Source of the DNA: Klebsiella electrica
GTDB taxonomy: Bacteria > Pseudomonadota > Gammaproteobacteria > Enterobacterales > Enterobacteriaceae
DNA: 64,000 nt
Direction: 5' to 3'
Assembly (NCBI RefSeq): GCF_006711645.1
Contig: NZ_CP041247.1
Coordinates: forward strand, 620,001-684,000
The notes below the pieces were generated by a model, which did no database searches, had not been told where the DNA came from, and worked only from the letters and a program-made list of their open reading frames with translations. The translations under genes were made by a program, and so were the position numbers. Below, piece by piece: positions 39,541 to 52,265 of the stretch (within the stretch, counting starts at the first letter, position 1; each line of letters begins with the position of its first letter).

Positions 39541-41802
39541 ATGAGCGATATGGCAGAGCGCCTTGCGCTGCATGAATTTACGGAAAATGCTTACCTGAAC
39601 TATTCCATGTACGTCATCATGGACAGGGCGTTGCCGTTTATTGGCGATGGTCTGAAGCCGGTCCAGCGTCGCATCGTTTACGCGATGTCTGAGCTGGGGC
39701 TGAACGCCAGCGCGAAGTTCAAAAAGTCCGCCCGCACCGTGGGTGATGTGCTGGGTAAATACCACCCGCACGGCGATAGCGCCTGCTATGAAGCGATGGT
39801 GCTGATGGCGCAGCCCTTCTCCTACCGCTACCCGCTGGTGGATGGGCAGGGGAACTGGGGGGCGCCGGACGATCCTAAATCCTTCGCCGCGATGCGTTAT
39901 ACCGAATCCCGTTTGTCAAAGTATGCGGAACTGCTGCTGGGCGAACTGGGACAGGGAACCGTCGACTGGGTGCCGAACTTCGACGGGACGATGCAGGAGC
40001 CGAAAATGCTGCCTGCGCGTCTGCCGAACATCCTGCTGAACGGCACTACCGGCATCGCCGTCGGTATGGCAACCGATATTCCTCCGCACAACCTGCGTGA
40101 AGTGGCGCAGGCGGCGATTACCCTGATCGAAAAACCGCAGACCTCGCTCGACGAGCTGCTGGATATCGTTCACGGGCCAGACTACCCGACCGAAGCCGAA
40201 ATCATTACTCCGCGCGCGGAGATCCGCAAAATCTACCAGAACGGTCGCGGTTCGGTGCGGATGCGTGCGGTATGGAAAAAAGAGGATGGCGCGGTAGTGA
40301 TTACGGCGTTGCCGCATCAGGTTTCCGGCGCCCGTGTGCTGGAGCAAATCGCCGCTCAGATGCGCAACAAAAAGCTGCCGATGGTTGACGATCTGCGCGA
40401 TGAGTCGGACCACGAAAACCCGACGCGCCTGGTGATCGTCCCGCGTTCGAATCGCGTGGATATGGAACAGGTGATGAATCATCTGTTCGCGACCACCGAT
40501 CTTGAAAAAAGCTATCGCATCAACCTGAACATGATCGGCCTCGACAACCGTCCGGCGGTGAAAAACCTGCTGGAGATCCTCGCGGAGTGGCTGACCTTCC
40601 GCCGCGATACCGTGCGTCGCCGTCTGAACTACCGCCTGGAGAAAGTGCTCAAGCGCCTGCACATTCTCGAAGGTTTGCTGGTCGCGTTCCTTAATATCGA
40701 TGAAGTGATTGAAATTATCCGCCACGAGGATGAGCCGAAGCCGGCCCTGATGTCGCGTTTTGGCATCAGCGAAACCCAGGCGGAAGCGATCCTTGAGCTG
40801 AAACTGCGCCACCTCGCCCGACTGGAAGAGATGAAGATCCGCGGCGAGCAGAGCGATCTGGAAAAAGAGCGCGATCGGCTGCAGGCGATTCTGGCCTCTG
40901 AACGGAAGATGAACAACCTGCTGAAGAAAGAGCTGCAGGCCGACGCCGAGACCTTTGGCGACGATCGTCGTTCACCGCTGCGCGAGCGCGAAGAAGCAAA
41001 AGCGATGAGCGAGCACGACATGCTGCCGTCTGAGCCGGTGACCATCGTGCTGTCGCAAATGGGCTGGGTGCGGAGCGCCAAAGGCCACGATATTGACGCG
41101 CAGGGTCTGAGCTATAAAGCGGGCGATAGCTGGAAAGCGTCGTCGAAAGGCAAGAGCAACCAGCCGGTGGTGTTTATTGATACCACCGGGCGTAGCTATG
41201 CCATCGATCCGATCACGCTGCCGTCGGCACGCGGTCAGGGCGAGCCGATTACCAGCAAACTGACGCTACCACCGGGCGCCAGCGTTGAACATATGCTGAT
41301 GGAAAGCGACGATCGCAAGCTGCTGATGGCCTCCGACGCTGGCTACGGTTTCGTCTGTATCTTTAACGATCTGGTGGCGCGCAACCGCGCGGGCAAGGCG
41401 CTGATTACGTTGCCGGATAACGCGCGCGTCATGACGCCGCTGGTGATCGAAGATGATGCTGACATGCTGCTGGCGATCACCTCTGCCGGGCGCATGCTGA
41501 TGTTCCCGGTCAGCGACTTACCGCAGCTGTCAAAAGGTAAGGGGAATAAGATTATCAATATTCCGTCGGCGGAAGCGGCTTCCGGTCAGGATGGCCTGGC
41601 GCACTTGTTCGTGCTGCCGCCGCAGAGCACGCTGACTATCCACGTCGGGAAGCGCAAGATTAAACTGCGTCCGGAAGAGCTGCAAAAAGTCACCGGCGAA
41701 AGCGGTCGTCGCGGCTCGCTGATGCGCGGACTGCAGAAAATCGATCGTGTGGAAATCGATTCGCCGCGTCGGGCCTCGTCGGCGGACGATAGCGAAGAGT
41801 AA
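39541..41802 (+). CDS. parC: DNA topoisomerase IV subunit A
   Basis: Breakage-reunion subunit of topoisomerase IV. From the ATG at 39541 it is 753 residues, [18 protein letters not shown], in line with E. coli (752); the frame runs 28 codons further upstream through unconserved sequence. The catalytic Tyr120 is in AMRYTESR. In the quinolone region ([12 protein letters not shown]) residue 80 is Ser and 84 is Glu, the susceptible forms. The C-terminal beta-pinwheel domain is present. A terminator follows closely. Confidence 0.98.
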   Translation: MSDMAERLALHEFTENAYLNYSMYVIMDRALPFIGDGLKPVQRRIVYAMSELGLNASAKFKKSARTVGDVLGKYHPHGDSACYEAMVLMAQPFSYRYPLVDGQGNWGAPDDPKSFAAMRYTESRLSKYAELLLGELGQGTVDWVPNFDGTMQEPKMLPARLPNILLNGTTGIAVGMATDIPPHNLREVAQAAITLIEKPQTSLDELLDIVHGPDYPTEAEIITPRAEIRKIYQNGRGSVRMRAVWKKEDGAVVITALPHQVSGARVLEQIAAQMRNKKLPMVDDLRDESDHENPTRLVIVPRSNRVDMEQVMNHLFATTDLEKSYRINLNMIGLDNRPAVKNLLEILAEWLTFRRDTVRRRLNYRLEKVLKRLHILEGLLVAFLNIDEVIEIIRHEDEPKPALMSRFGISETQAEAILELKLRHLARLEEMKIRGEQSDLEKERDRLQAILASERKMNNLLKKELQADAETFGDDRRSPLREREEAKAMSEHDMLPSEPVTIVLSQMGWVRSAKGHDIDAQGLSYKAGDSWKASSKGKSNQPVVFIDTTGRSYAIDPITLPSARGQGEPITSKLTLPPGASVEHMLMESDDRKLLMASDAGYGFVCIFNDLVARNRAGKALITLPDNARVMTPLVIEDDADMLLAITSAGRMLMFPVSDLPQLSKGKGNKIINIPSAEAASGQDGLAHLFVLPPQSTLTIHVGKRKIKLRPEELQKVTGESGRRGSLMRGLQKIDRVEIDSPRRASSADDSEE

Positions 41803-41807
41803 GACGG

Positions 41808-41836
41808 GCATCCCCCTGCTGGCAGGCAGGGGATGC
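41808..41836 (+). terminator. parC terminator
   Basis: GCATCCCC ... GGGGATGC, an 8-bp stem with further CTGC/GCAG pairing inside, 6 bases after the parC stop and followed by TAAAATTT. Probably an intrinsic terminator with a weak T-run. Confidence 0.7.
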
Positions 41837-42117
41837 TAAAATTTGCCGCAAAATCGTTGTTTATTCAGGTGTTGCGATTAACAATAGGCGCAAAATCATT
41901 CAAGATACGTTGGGCGGTCAGCAAATGACACCCGACGCCTGCAATCTGCTAAACAGCGAGTCAGTACCCTATAGACGTGAGTGACGCTTAAACGCGACGA
42001 CGAGCGTGACAGGCGCGTCGTGCGCTGACGATGTACCGGGCGATATCGCCGTTCGCGCGCATACGAGCTGAAGTTTAACGGGTATTATTCTAAGCGGTTT
42101 GGGTTTTAGAGGTAGCT
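41837..42117. other. Leader region upstream of plsC
   Basis: About 280 bases without a gene. It contains a perfect 12-bp palindrome GGCGATATCGCC (42039-42050) and a Cys/Arg-rich looking but unconserved short frame. The final part, ATTATTCTAAGCGGTTTGGG then AGAGGTAGCT, holds the plsC ribosome site. No clear promoter pair was found. Confidence 0.5.
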
Positions 42118-42855
42118 ATGCTATTTATTTTTCGACTAATTGTTGTTGTTATTTACTGTATCTTCGTGTGTATATTTGGCTGTATTTACTGCTTGTTCAG
42201 CCCGCGTAATCCTAAACACGTTGCCACCTTCGGGCATCTGTTTGGCCGACTCTCTCCGCTGTTCGGCCTGAAGGTAGAAACGCGTAAGCCCGCTGATGCA
42301 CAGAGCTACGGTAATGCTATCTACATCGCTAACCATCAGAACAACTATGATATGGTGACGGCGTCAAACATCGTACAGCCGCCGACCGTGACCGTGGGTA
42401 AAAAGAGCCTGGTGTGGATCCCGTTCTTTGGCCTGCTCTACTGGTTGACGGGGAACCTGCTGATTGACCGTAATAACCGGGCGAAAGCGCATGGCACTAT
42501 CTCGCAGGTGGTTGATACGTTTAAAAAACGCAAAATCTCTTTCTGGATGTTCCCGGAAGGTACGCGTAGCCGCGGTCGCGGTTTGCTGCCCTTTAAAACC
42601 GGCGCTTTCCACGCGGCTATTGCCGCAGGCGTGCCGATTATTCCGGTATGCGTTTCCAATACATCGAATAAAATTAACCTCAATCGCCTGAACAATGGTC
42701 TGGTGATTGTCGAAATGCTGCCGCCGGTCGATACCAGCCAGTTTGGTAAAGAGGGCGTACGTGCGCTGGCAACGCACTGCCGCGAGCTGATGGCGGCGAA
42801 GATTGAAGAGCTGGATCGCGAAGTTGCTGAGCGCGAAGCGGCGGCAAAGAAATAA
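42118..42855 (+). CDS. plsC: 1-acylglycerol-3-phosphate O-acyltransferase
   Basis: Second acylation step of phospholipid synthesis, making phosphatidic acid at the inner membrane. It is 245 residues. A hydrophobic N-terminal helix (2-27) is followed by the catalytic NHQNNYD motif (Nx4D form of HX4D) and FPEGTRSRGRG, which binds glycerol phosphate. The C-terminal stretch is helical and charged. In E. coli the gene lies next to parC in the same way. Confidence 0.97.
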   Translation: MLFIFRLIVVVIYCIFVCIFGCIYCLFSPRNPKHVATFGHLFGRLSPLFGLKVETRKPADAQSYGNAIYIANHQNNYDMVTASNIVQPPTVTVGKKSLVWIPFFGLLYWLTGNLLIDRNNRAKAHGTISQVVDTFKKRKISFWMFPEGTRSRGRGLLPFKTGAFHAAIAAGVPIIPVCVSNTSNKINLNRLNNGLVIVEMLPPVDTSQFGKEGVRALATHCRELMAAKIEELDREVAEREAAAKK

Positions 42856-42939
42856 ACAGGAACTGCTGCGATAACGCGAGCGCAGGGCTAGCGGGAAACG
42901 AATTCCCTTTTTGATGAGTTAGTATTCCATGGAGTTAAT

Positions 42940-44352
42940 ATGTCACTCAGTCGGCGTCAGTTTATCCAGGCTTCAGGCGTAGCGCTGTGCGCGGGAGCCG
43001 TGCCGCTGAACGCACATGCCGCCGGCCAGCAGCCAGCCTTGCCGGTTCCGCCGTTGCTGGAATCCCGCCGCGGTCAGCCGCTGTTTTTAACTCTGCAGCG
43101 GGCGCACTGGTCATTTACCCCGGGAACGCGCGCCTCGGTATGGGGCGTGAACGGCCGCTACCTCGGGCCGACGATCCGCGTGTGGAATGGCGATGATGTT
43201 AAGCTCATTTACAGCAACCGACTGACGGAAAACGTCGCCATGACCATCCGGGGCCTGCAGGTTCCCGGTCCGCTGATTGGCGGCGCGGCGCGAATGATGT
43301 CGCCGAACGCCGACTGGGCGCCGGTGCTGCCGATTCGCCAGAGTGCCGCCACGCTGTGGTATCAGGCCAACACGCCAAACCATATGGCGAAACAGGTCTA
43401 TAACGGCCTCGCCGGCATGTGGCTGGTGGAGGATGAGGTCAGTAAGAACCTGCCAATCCCTAATCATTACGGCGTGGATGACTTCCCGGTGATTATTCAG
43501 GACAAGCGACTGGATAATTTCGGTACCCCGGAATACAGCGAACCCGGCAGCGGCGGTTTTGTCGGCGATACGCTGTTGGTGAACGGCGTGCAGAGCCCGT
43601 ATGTCGAAGTGTCGCGCGGCTGGGTGCGCCTGCGCCTGCTGAACGCCTCTAACTCCCGTCGCTATCAGCTGCAGATGAGCGATGGCCGGCTGATACATGT
43701 TATCTCCGGCGACCAGGGCTTTTTATCCGCCCCGGTTTCGCTGAAACAGCTGTCGCTGGCTCCCGGCGAGCGGCGAGAAATTCTGGTGAATATGACCAAC
43801 GGCGATGAGGTGTCGATTACCTGCGGCGAAGCGGCAAGCATCGTTGACCGTATCCGTGGCTTCTTCGAACCGTCGAGCATTCTGATTTCTACGCTGCTAT
43901 TAACGTTGCGTCCGACGGGCCTGCTGCCGCTGGTCACCGATAGTCTGCCGGTACGTCTGCTGCCGACGGAGTTCCTGCCCGGCACGCCGCTTCGCTCGCG
44001 GGATATCTCCCTCGGCGACGATCCGGGGATTAACGGCAATCTGTGGGATCCGCAGCGCATTGATATCACCGCCCAGCAGGGCACCTGGGAGCGCTGGACG
44101 GTGCGCGCCGATCGGCCGCAGTCGTTCCATATAGAAGGCGTGATGTTCCAGGTACGTAACGTGAACGGGTCCGCACCGTTCCCGGAGGACCGCGGCTGGA
44201 AAGATACCGTCTGGGTCGACGGACAGGTGGAGCTGCTGGTGTACTACGCGCAGCCTTCCTGGCCGCACTTCCCGTTCCAGTTCCTGAGCCAGACGCTGGA
44301 GCTGGCCGACCGTGGCTCAATTGGCCAGATGCTGGTTAACCCGGCACCGTAA
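42940..44352 (+). CDS. ftsP: Cell division protein FtsP (SufI)
   Basis: Periplasmic divisome-stabilising protein needed under stress, with a multicopper-oxidase fold but without copper. It is 470 residues. The Tat signal SRRQFIQASG is at residues 4-13 and cleavage is expected after NAHA. Cupredoxin-type segments are recognisable (NGRYLGPTIRVWNGDDV), but copper-ligand His clusters are absent, as in E. coli SufI. Start ATG has GGAG eight bases upstream. Confidence 0.97.
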   Translation: MSLSRRQFIQASGVALCAGAVPLNAHAAGQQPALPVPPLLESRRGQPLFLTLQRAHWSFTPGTRASVWGVNGRYLGPTIRVWNGDDVKLIYSNRLTENVAMTIRGLQVPGPLIGGAARMMSPNADWAPVLPIRQSAATLWYQANTPNHMAKQVYNGLAGMWLVEDEVSKNLPIPNHYGVDDFPVIIQDKRLDNFGTPEYSEPGSGGFVGDTLLVNGVQSPYVEVSRGWVRLRLLNASNSRRYQLQMSDGRLIHVISGDQGFLSAPVSLKQLSLAPGERREILVNMTNGDEVSITCGEAASIVDRIRGFFEPSSILISTLLLTLRPTGLLPLVTDSLPVRLLPTEFLPGTPLRSRDISLGDDPGINGNLWDPQRIDITAQQGTWERWTVRADRPQSFHIEGVMFQVRNVNGSAPFPEDRGWKDTVWVDGQVELLVYYAQPSWPHFPFQFLSQTLELADRGSIGQMLVNPAP

Positions 44353-44474
44353 TGGCGGATACCCTGGCCGAATCGCGGTCAGGGTATCCGAAAATCTCCC
44401 TTCATTTCTTTCGTCGATCCGGCTTATAATCGCCGCCCTTTGATTATTTTTTTATCACTTTTCCCGGAAGCAAT

Positions 44475-46658
44475 ATGAGCGCAATATCCCTGATCCAACC
44501 GGATCGTGACCTTTTTTCCTGGCCGCAGTACTGGGCCGCCTGCTTTGGCCCGGCGCCATTTTTACCAATGTCACGCGAAGAGATGGATCAACTTGGCTGG
44601 GATAGCTGCGACATTATCCTGGTCACCGGCGATGCATATGTCGATCATCCGAGCTTTGGGATGGCGATTTGCGGACGCATGCTGGAAGCGCAGGGATTCC
44701 GCGTCGGGATTATTTCTCAGCCTGACTGGAACAATAAAAATGACTTTATGCGCCTCGGCAAACCGAATCTGTTCTTCGGGGTCACCGCCGGCAATATGGA
44801 CTCGATGATCAACCGCTACACCGCCGATCGTAAACTGCGCCACGATGATGCGTATACCGCGGGCAATGTCGCCGGTAAACGTCCTGACCGCGCCACGCTG
44901 GTTTATACCCAGCGCTGTAAAGAAGCGTGGAAGGATGTCCCGGTGATCCTCGGGGGGATCGAGGCCAGCCTGCGCCGTACCGCGCATTATGATTACTGGT
45001 CTGATACCGTGCGCCGTTCGGTGCTGGTGGATTCGAAGGCCGATATGCTGATGTTCGGTAATGGCGAACGTCCGCTGGTGGAAGTGGCGCATCGTCTGGC
45101 CGCCGGTGAGCCGATTAGCCACATTCGCGACGTGCGTAATACCGCCATTATGGTCAAAGAGGCGCTGCCGGGCTGGAGCGGCGTGGACTCTACCCGTCTG
45201 GATACGCCGGGTAAAATTGACCCCATCCCGCACCCGTATGGCGAAGACCTGCCGTGTGCGGATAACAACACCGTCGCGCCGCCAAAACAAGAAGCCAAAC
45301 GCGTCACCGTGCAACCGCCGCGTCCGAAGCCGTGGGAAAAAACCTACGTCCTGCTGCCTTCCTTTGAGAAGGTCAAAGGGGACAAGGTGCTGTACGCGCA
45401 TGCGTCGCGTATTCTGCATCATGAGACCAACCCGGGCTGCGCGCGCGCGTTGATGCAAAAGCACGGCGAGCGTTATATCTGGGTTAACCCGCCGGCTATC
45501 CCGCTGTCGACGGAAGAGATGGACAGCGTTTTTGCGCTGCCGTATAAGCGCGTCCCGCACCCGGCATATGGCGATAGCCGTATTCCGGCTTACGAGATGA
45601 TTCGTTTCTCGATAAACATTATGCGCGGCTGTTTCGGCGGCTGTTCTTTCTGCTCTATCACCGAGCATGAAGGCCGCATCATTCAGAGCCGTTCCGAAGA
45701 TTCGATCATCAACGAAATCGAAGCGATTCGCGACACGGTTCCCGGCTTTACCGGTGTTATCTCCGATCTTGGCGGCCCGACGGCCAACATGTATATGCTG
45801 CGCTGCAAGTCGCCGCGCGCGGAACAAACCTGTCGCCGTTTATCCTGCGTCTATCCGGATATCTGCCCGCACATGGATACCAACCATGAGCCGACGATCA
45901 ATATCTATCGTCGCGCCCGCGATCTGAAAGGGATTAAAAAAATCCTTATCGCCTCAGGCGTGCGTTATGACATCGCCGTCGAGGATCCGCGCTATATCAA
46001 AGAGCTGGCGACTCACCATGTCGGCGGCTATCTGAAAATTGCTCCGGAACATACGGAAGAAGGCCCGCTGTCAAAAATGATGAAGCCGGGTATGGGAAGC
46101 TATGACCGTTTTAAAGAGCTGTTCGATACCTATTCGAAGCAGGCGGGCAAAGAGCAGTACCTGATTCCGTACTTTATCTCCGCGCACCCGGGTACGCGCG
46201 ACGAAGATATGGTGAACCTGGCCCTGTGGCTGAAAAAACACCGTTTCCGTCTCGACCAGGTGCAGAACTTCTATCCGTCGCCGCTGGCCAACTCGACCAC
46301 CATGTATTACACCGGCAAGAACCCGCTGGCTAAGATTGGCTATAAGAGTGAAGACGTTGTGGTGCCGAAAGGTGATAAACAGCGCCGTCTGCATAAAGCG
46401 CTGCTGCGTTACCACGATCCGGCGAACTGGCCGCTGATTCGTCAGGCGCTGGAGAGCATGGGCAAGAAGCATCTGATTGGATCGCGCCGCGACTGTCTGG
46501 TGCCTGCTCCGACGCTGGATGAGATGCGCGAAGCGCGTCGTCAGAACCGCAATACCCGCCCGGCGTTGACCAAGCATACGCCGATTACGCATCAGCGTTC
46601 GAACGGTGGGGAGACGGCGAGGAAGCCGATAAAACGCGGTAAGGTCGCCAGCCGTTAA
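44475..46658 (+). CDS. ygiQ: Radical SAM protein YgiQ
   Basis: UPF0313 radical SAM enzyme of unknown reaction. It is 727 residues. An N-terminal cobalamin-binding-like or Rossmann region ([15 protein letters not shown]) precedes the radical SAM core with its Cys triad in [19 protein letters not shown] at about residue 380-400; [16 protein letters not shown] and a second Cys cluster ([15 protein letters not shown]) follow. It carries a basic C-terminal tail. Monocistronic by spacing. Confidence 0.94.
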   Translation: MSAISLIQPDRDLFSWPQYWAACFGPAPFLPMSREEMDQLGWDSCDIILVTGDAYVDHPSFGMAICGRMLEAQGFRVGIISQPDWNNKNDFMRLGKPNLFFGVTAGNMDSMINRYTADRKLRHDDAYTAGNVAGKRPDRATLVYTQRCKEAWKDVPVILGGIEASLRRTAHYDYWSDTVRRSVLVDSKADMLMFGNGERPLVEVAHRLAAGEPISHIRDVRNTAIMVKEALPGWSGVDSTRLDTPGKIDPIPHPYGEDLPCADNNTVAPPKQEAKRVTVQPPRPKPWEKTYVLLPSFEKVKGDKVLYAHASRILHHETNPGCARALMQKHGERYIWVNPPAIPLSTEEMDSVFALPYKRVPHPAYGDSRIPAYEMIRFSINIMRGCFGGCSFCSITEHEGRIIQSRSEDSIINEIEAIRDTVPGFTGVISDLGGPTANMYMLRCKSPRAEQTCRRLSCVYPDICPHMDTNHEPTINIYRRARDLKGIKKILIASGVRYDIAVEDPRYIKELATHHVGGYLKIAPEHTEEGPLSKMMKPGMGSYDRFKELFDTYSKQAGKEQYLIPYFISAHPGTRDEDMVNLALWLKKHRFRLDQVQNFYPSPLANSTTMYYTGKNPLAKIGYKSEDVVVPKGDKQRRLHKALLRYHDPANWPLIRQALESMGKKHLIGSRRDCLVPAPTLDEMREARRQNRNTRPALTKHTPITHQRSNGGETARKPIKRGKVASR

Positions 46659-46669
46659 GTTTGTCGGAT

Positions 46670-46749
46670 GGCCCGGCGGCGCAGCGCTGACCGGGCCAGT
46701 AAAACGGTGAACCACCGGCCGGATCGGCATCCCGCCATCCGGCCTTTTT
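46670..46749. terminator. REP-like hairpin plus terminator between ygiQ and dkgA
   Basis: First a GGCCCGG / CCGGGCC stem (46670-46697) built on GCCCGGCGGCGCAGCGC, then GGCCGGAT, 12 bases, ATCCGGCC followed by TTTTT (46717-46749). The second is an intrinsic terminator of ygiQ. The 17-base GC-rich core recurs at 54072-54088. Confidence 0.85.
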
Positions 46750-46754
46750 ATATG

Positions 46755-47582
46755 TTATCCGCCGAACTGATCCGGATCCGGTCCCAGACGTTTGTTCTGG
46801 TCCAGTTTCGCCATCTCACCCAGTTCGTCTTTATCGAGACGGAAATCCCAGACGTTGAAGTTCTCCGCAATACGGGCCGGCGTCACGGATTTCGGAATCA
46901 CCACCAGCCCGTTGTCCAGGTGCCAGCGGATAACAATCTGCGCGGGGGTTTTAGCGTATTTATCCGCCAGGTGATGAATAATTTTCCGGTCGAAAACGCC
47001 TTCTCCCCCCTGCGCCAGCGGGCTCCAGGATTCCGTCTGAATTTTATGCGTAGCGTTCCAGGCATGAAGCTGACGTTGCTGGAGTAAAGGATGAAGCTCT
47101 ACCTGGTTTATCACCGGCACGATGCCGGTTTCATCCAGCAGTCGCTGGAGATGATGCACCTGGAAGTTACAGACGCCGATGCTTTTGACCAGCCCCTCTT
47201 TTTGCAGCTCAACCATGCCTTTCCAGGCGTCAACATAGTGATCAATCGCCGGAACCGGCCAGTGCATAAGATAGAGATCGACGTAATCGAGCTGCAGTTT
47301 ACGCAGGCTCTCTTGTAGCGCCTCACGAGGACGTTTTTGGTCGTCGTTCCACAGTTTCGTGGTAATAAACAGCTGATCGCGGGGGATGTCTGCGCTGCGT
47401 AACGCATTGCCGACACCGGTCTCATTTTGGTAGGCGGCGGCGGTGTCAAAAGAGCGATAACCGACTTCCAGCGCCTTATGAATGGCGGAGACGACTTCCT
47501 CGTTGCCTGCTTTCCACACGCCGAGACCCAGTTGTGGCATCAGGTTGCCGTCGTGCAGTTTTATAACGGTTGGATGTGTCAT
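46755..47582 (-). CDS. dkgA: 2,5-diketo-D-gluconate reductase A (aldo-keto reductase)
   Basis: NADPH-dependent aldehyde and ketone reductase of the AKR5 family; reduces 2,5-diketogluconate, methylglyoxal and furfural. It is 275 residues. The AKR catalytic residues are visible: Asp and Tyr in SFDTAAAYQNE, Lys in FITTKLWNDD and His in YLMHWPVP. Upstream on the same strand is yqhD; both belong to the YqhC aldehyde response in E. coli. Confidence 0.96.
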   Translation of the reverse strand: MTHPTVIKLHDGNLMPQLGLGVWKAGNEEVVSAIHKALEVGYRSFDTAAAYQNETGVGNALRSADIPRDQLFITTKLWNDDQKRPREALQESLRKLQLDYVDLYLMHWPVPAIDHYVDAWKGMVELQKEGLVKSIGVCNFQVHHLQRLLDETGIVPVINQVELHPLLQQRQLHAWNATHKIQTESWSPLAQGGEGVFDRKIIHHLADKYAKTPAQIVIRWHLDNGLVVIPKSVTPARIAENFNVWDFRLDKDELGEMAKLDQNKRLGPDPDQFGG

Positions 47583-47667
47583 GCCTTCCTCCTGTTAATG
47601 AAACTCAGCGGTGTACATTCCGCTAAGGGGTAGCATTAAGTCTGGACGAAATAGCTAAAAACGGTAG

Positions 47668-47710
47668 TAAAACTCTTCTCCTTCCCGCAAGTTCACGGCA
47701 AGGAGAAGAG
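47668..47710 (-). terminator. Hairpin after yqhD
   Basis: CTCTTCTCCTT (47673-47683) and AAGGAGAAGAG (47700-47710) form a perfect 11-bp stem, followed on the minus strand by TTTTACT. It would partly separate yqhD from dkgA, although the E. coli pair is read through. Confidence 0.65.
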
Positions 47711-47726
47711 AGGGGGAAAGGGAAAC

Positions 47727-48890
47727 TTAGCGTGCCGCCTCGTAAATCCGGCGGCTGACCTCAAGGGTGATATCCTTATTTTCACCCAGCGCCGTCATGC
47801 CGTGCTCTTCCAGTTTAGCCAGTAACGCCGGAATGGAGCTACCGTCCAGACCGTAGTCGGAAAGACGGGTCGGTACGCCGAGCTGTTCGAAGAAGTGACG
47901 CGTCGCGGCGATCGCGGCATCGATACGTTCGTCTTCAGAACCCTCGGTAATATTCCAGACGCGGGCGGCATACTGCAGCAGCTTCGCGCGTTTAGTCTCG
48001 CGTTTTTCATTCCACAATACTGGCAGCACGATAGCCAGCGTCTGGGCATGGTCGAGGCCATGCATCGCGGTCAGTTCGTGACCCAGCATATGCGTTGCCC
48101 AGTCCTGGGGAACACCGGCACCGATCAGGCCGTTTAACGCCTGGGTCGCGGCCCACATGATATTGGCGCGAACGTCGTAATTTTCTGGTTCTTTCAGCGC
48201 TTTCGGGCCCTCTTCAATCAGGGTCAGCAGGATGCCTTCGGCAAAGCGATCCTGAATTTTGCCATCGACCGGATAGGTGACGTACTGTTCAACGGTATGG
48301 ACAAATGCGTCAACAACGCCATTGGCCACCTGACGCGGCGGCAGGGTATAGGTGTAAACCGGATCGAGGATCGCAAACACCGGCTGCACATGAGAAGACA
48401 TAAAGGCGCGTTTGTCACCGGTGGTTTTACGCGAAACCACGGCGCCTTTATTGGATTCGGAACCGGTTGCCGGCAGCGTCAGCACGGAGCCCATCGGAAT
48501 AGCGCTTGTCACATGGCTGCCGTAGGTTTCGAGAATTTCCCACGGATCGACGTTTTCATCATAGTGCGCCGCCGCGGCGATGAATTTGGTGCCATCCAGT
48601 ACCGAACCGCCGCCGACGGCGAGCAGGAAGGTGACGTTTTGTTCACGGGCGATTTTCACCGCCTTCATCAGCGTTTCGTAAGAGGGGTTTGGTTCAATCC
48701 CGCCAAACTCCAGAACGTCGAAGCCGTTCAGGGCGTTGAGGACCTGATCGAGCACGCCGGTTTTCTTCACGCTGCCGCCGCCGTAGGTCACCAGAATCCG
48801 GGCATCCGCCGGGATTTGAGCGCGCAGGTTGTCGATGGCGCCTTTACCAAACAGGATGCGGGTTGGGGTATGTAGATCGAAATTATTCAT
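47727..48890 (-). CDS. yqhD: NADPH-dependent aldehyde reductase YqhD
   Basis: Zinc alcohol dehydrogenase (iron-type fold) that detoxifies short aldehydes such as acrolein, furfural and lipid peroxidation products. It is 387 residues from the ATG at 48890 ([19 protein letters not shown]), E. coli length; an upstream in-frame TTG would add five. The metal ligands are in [14 protein letters not shown] and [14 protein letters not shown], and [11 protein letters not shown] binds NADPH. Divergent from its activator yqhC. Confidence 0.97.
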   Translation of the reverse strand: MNNFDLHTPTRILFGKGAIDNLRAQIPADARILVTYGGGSVKKTGVLDQVLNALNGFDVLEFGGIEPNPSYETLMKAVKIAREQNVTFLLAVGGGSVLDGTKFIAAAAHYDENVDPWEILETYGSHVTSAIPMGSVLTLPATGSESNKGAVVSRKTTGDKRAFMSSHVQPVFAILDPVYTYTLPPRQVANGVVDAFVHTVEQYVTYPVDGKIQDRFAEGILLTLIEEGPKALKEPENYDVRANIMWAATQALNGLIGAGVPQDWATHMLGHELTAMHGLDHAQTLAIVLPVLWNEKRETKRAKLLQYAARVWNITEGSEDERIDAAIAATRHFFEQLGVPTRLSDYGLDGSSIPALLAKLEEHGMTALGENKDITLEVSRRIYEAAR

Positions 48891-49086
48891 TATTCGTGCC
48901 CTCAAAAAAAGAAAACTGCCGGCTGAGAGGAGGCCTCGGCCAGATGACGATCATTGTGGTCTCGTCGCCGGTTCCTCTCAATGCACATTCCTGCCGTTGT
49001 CTTGCCCATTTCTCCATCGGGCTGGAGAAAAGGCAGAAAGATGCGCACAATGCAGAGGTGAGAAAACGTCTGGAGAATTACCGAAA

Positions 49087-49986
49087 ATGAACCGCGCCGA
49101 GATATGCCAGCTGCTGACGGAAAAGGTTAATGCACTGAAAGATAAAGAAGAAAATCTCAGCGCGCTGCTGCCCGATATTCGCCTGTTGTACGGCACGCAG
49201 CCGGGTACCCGCACGCCGGTAATGTACCAGCCAGGCATTGTTTTTCTCTTTTCAGGTCATAAAATTGGCTACATCAATGAGCGGACTTTCCGCTATGACA
49301 CCAATGAATACCTGCTGTTGACGGTGCCGCTGCCGTTTGAGTGCGAGACCTTCGCGACGCCAGAGGTGCCGCTTGCGGGATTGCGCCTGAATGTGGATAT
49401 TCTTCAGCTACAGGAGCTGTTGATGGACATTGGCGAGGACGCGCTGTTTCAGCCCTCGATGGCCTCCAGCGGCATCAACTCGGCGGCGCTATCGGAGGAG
49501 ATCCTGTGCGCGGCGGAAAGGCTGCTGGATGTGATGGAGCGGCCGCTGGATGCGCGTATTCTCGGCAAACAGATCATCCGCGAGATCCTCTATTACGTGC
49601 TCACCGGGCCATGCGGCGGGGCGCTGCTGGCGCTGGTCAGCCGACAAACCCACTTCAGCCTGATTAGCCGCGTCCTGAAGCGCATTGAAAGCCAGTACAC
49701 CGAAAACCTCAGTGTCGATCAACTGGCGGCGGAGGCCAACATGAGCGTCTCGGCGTTTCATCATAATTTCAAATCGGTGACCAGCACCTCACCGCTGCAG
49801 TACCTCAAAAGCTATCGCTTACATAAGGCGCGGATGCTGATGATTCATGACGGGATGAAAGCCAGCGCCGCGGCGATGCGCGTCGGCTACGAGAGCGCGT
49901 CGCAGTTTAGCCGTGAATTTAAACGCTATTTTGGTATGACGCCGGGAGAAGATGCGGCGCGGATCAGAACGATTCAGGGCATGTGA
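49087..49986 (+). CDS. yqhC: AraC-family activator YqhC
   Basis: Regulator that activates yqhD and dkgA in response to reactive aldehydes. The ATG at 49087 ([14 protein letters not shown]) gives 299 residues, in line with the conserved part of E. coli YqhC. An N-terminal AraC_N domain ([20 protein letters not shown] ... [17 protein letters not shown]) precedes two helix-turn-helix motifs at the C terminus ([19 protein letters not shown] and [18 protein letters not shown]). The frame is open further upstream but overlaps the yqhD start region and is not conserved. Confidence 0.95.
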   Translation: MNRAEICQLLTEKVNALKDKEENLSALLPDIRLLYGTQPGTRTPVMYQPGIVFLFSGHKIGYINERTFRYDTNEYLLLTVPLPFECETFATPEVPLAGLRLNVDILQLQELLMDIGEDALFQPSMASSGINSAALSEEILCAAERLLDVMERPLDARILGKQIIREILYYVLTGPCGGALLALVSRQTHFSLISRVLKRIESQYTENLSVDQLAAEANMSVSAFHHNFKSVTSTSPLQYLKSYRLHKARMLMIHDGMKASAAAMRVGYESASQFSREFKRYFGMTPGEDAARIRTIQGM

Positions 49987-50037
49987 CGGGAAATCAGTCC
50001 CGGGAAGGGCTGCTGCGCCACTCCCGGGAAGGCTCTG

Positions 50038-50697
50038 TCAGGCGTTACAGAATTTTTTCTTGATAACCACCACCAGGGTGCCCACCAGCCCGGCCACCAG
50101 CAGCGCGATCGGCAGAATCATCAGGCAGGTCATGACCTGGTCTTCATGTCGCTTCACGAACGGGATCATGCTGAGCGCATAGCCCAGACCGGTGACCACG
50201 CCTACCCACAGCAGCGCGCTGAGCCAGTTGAAGAACTGAAAGCGGCGGTTGGAGAGCCCGGAAATGCCGGCCATCGTTGGCAGCAGGGTGCGCACGAAGG
50301 CGAGGAAACGACCGGCCAGTAGCGCCAGAAGACCATGTTTATCAAACATACAGGTCGCGCGCTGATGGTACTTCTGCGGCAGATGGGCGAGCCAGCCTTT
50401 GACGGTTTCGGTATTGCCGAGCCAGCGCCCTTGCAGATAGCTCAACCAGCAGCCGAGGCTGGCAGCGGCGGTAAGGATGGCTAGAGTCGGCACAAAGTCC
50501 ATGACGCCTTTGGCTATGAGCGCTCCGGCGAGCAGCAGCAGGCTGTCCCCGGGTAAAAATGAAGCGGGCAGCAGACCGTTTTCCAGAAACAATGTCATGA
50601 ACATGACCAGATATACAACGCCCACGACCTGGGGGTTTGCCAGCGCGGCAAAATCATGTTGCCACAGGGCGGCGACAATCTCTTGAATGACAACCAT
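50038..50697 (-). CDS. yghB: DedA-family membrane protein YghB
   Basis: Inner-membrane DedA protein; with YqjA it supports cell division, Tat export and drug resistance in E. coli, probably through lipid or proton transport. It is 219 residues with several hydrophobic helices. The family motifs [22 protein letters not shown] and [19 protein letters not shown] (with the essential Arg residues) are intact. Convergent with yqhC. Confidence 0.96.
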   Translation of the reverse strand: MVVIQEIVAALWQHDFAALANPQVVGVVYLVMFMTLFLENGLLPASFLPGDSLLLLAGALIAKGVMDFVPTLAILTAAASLGCWLSYLQGRWLGNTETVKGWLAHLPQKYHQRATCMFDKHGLLALLAGRFLAFVRTLLPTMAGISGLSNRRFQFFNWLSALLWVGVVTGLGYALSMIPFVKRHEDQVMTCLMILPIALLVAGLVGTLVVVIKKKFCNA

Positions 50698-50769
50698 GGA
50701 CTTTCCTAAGTGGTACCGTATTTTTGACTAGTGTACTCCTGAAGAGCCCCGAACACCTTGATCTCGGGC

Positions 50770-50813
50770 GCAACAACAGCGGCCGCCTTACGTAAAACGT
50801 CCGCTATTGTTGC
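50770..50813 (-). terminator. Hairpin after metC
   Basis: GCAACAACAGCGG (50770-50782) and CCGCTATTGTTGC (50801-50813) pair at 12 of 13 positions, with an ACGTTTTACGT-type inner palindrome in the loop. It lies 14 bases after the metC stop and 73 bases before yghB. No T-run. Confidence 0.6.
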
Positions 50814-50827
50814 CACTCGCTGTCACT

Positions 50828-52021
<1,194 letters not shown>

Positions 52022-52183
52022 TTACCTGGTTTTATACGTCTGGACGTCTAAACTAGCACGAATGGCTCACCCTGTACCGGGGAATGGCCGATACGGGCAA
52101 AAATTTTGCGAAATCCGCGGTCGGCCACTTTTTTACTGCGTAAGCGCAAGGAATCTAAACGTGATTTGCTGCACAGTGTAAAT

Positions 52184-52202
52184 ACTAATGAGAACCACTA
52201 TC
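52184..52202 (+). promoter_or_regulatory. Fur-box-like site of exbBD
   Basis: ACTAATGAGAACCACTATC matches the Fur consensus at 14 of 19 positions and lies 64 bases before the exbB start. E. coli exbBD is Fur-repressed and the site is in the right place. Confidence 0.65.
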
Positions 52203-52265
52203 AATTCGGGGCTTTTTTGATATGATTGTGCTCAGATTTTGTGATTGACGTCCTGGAGATTCAGC

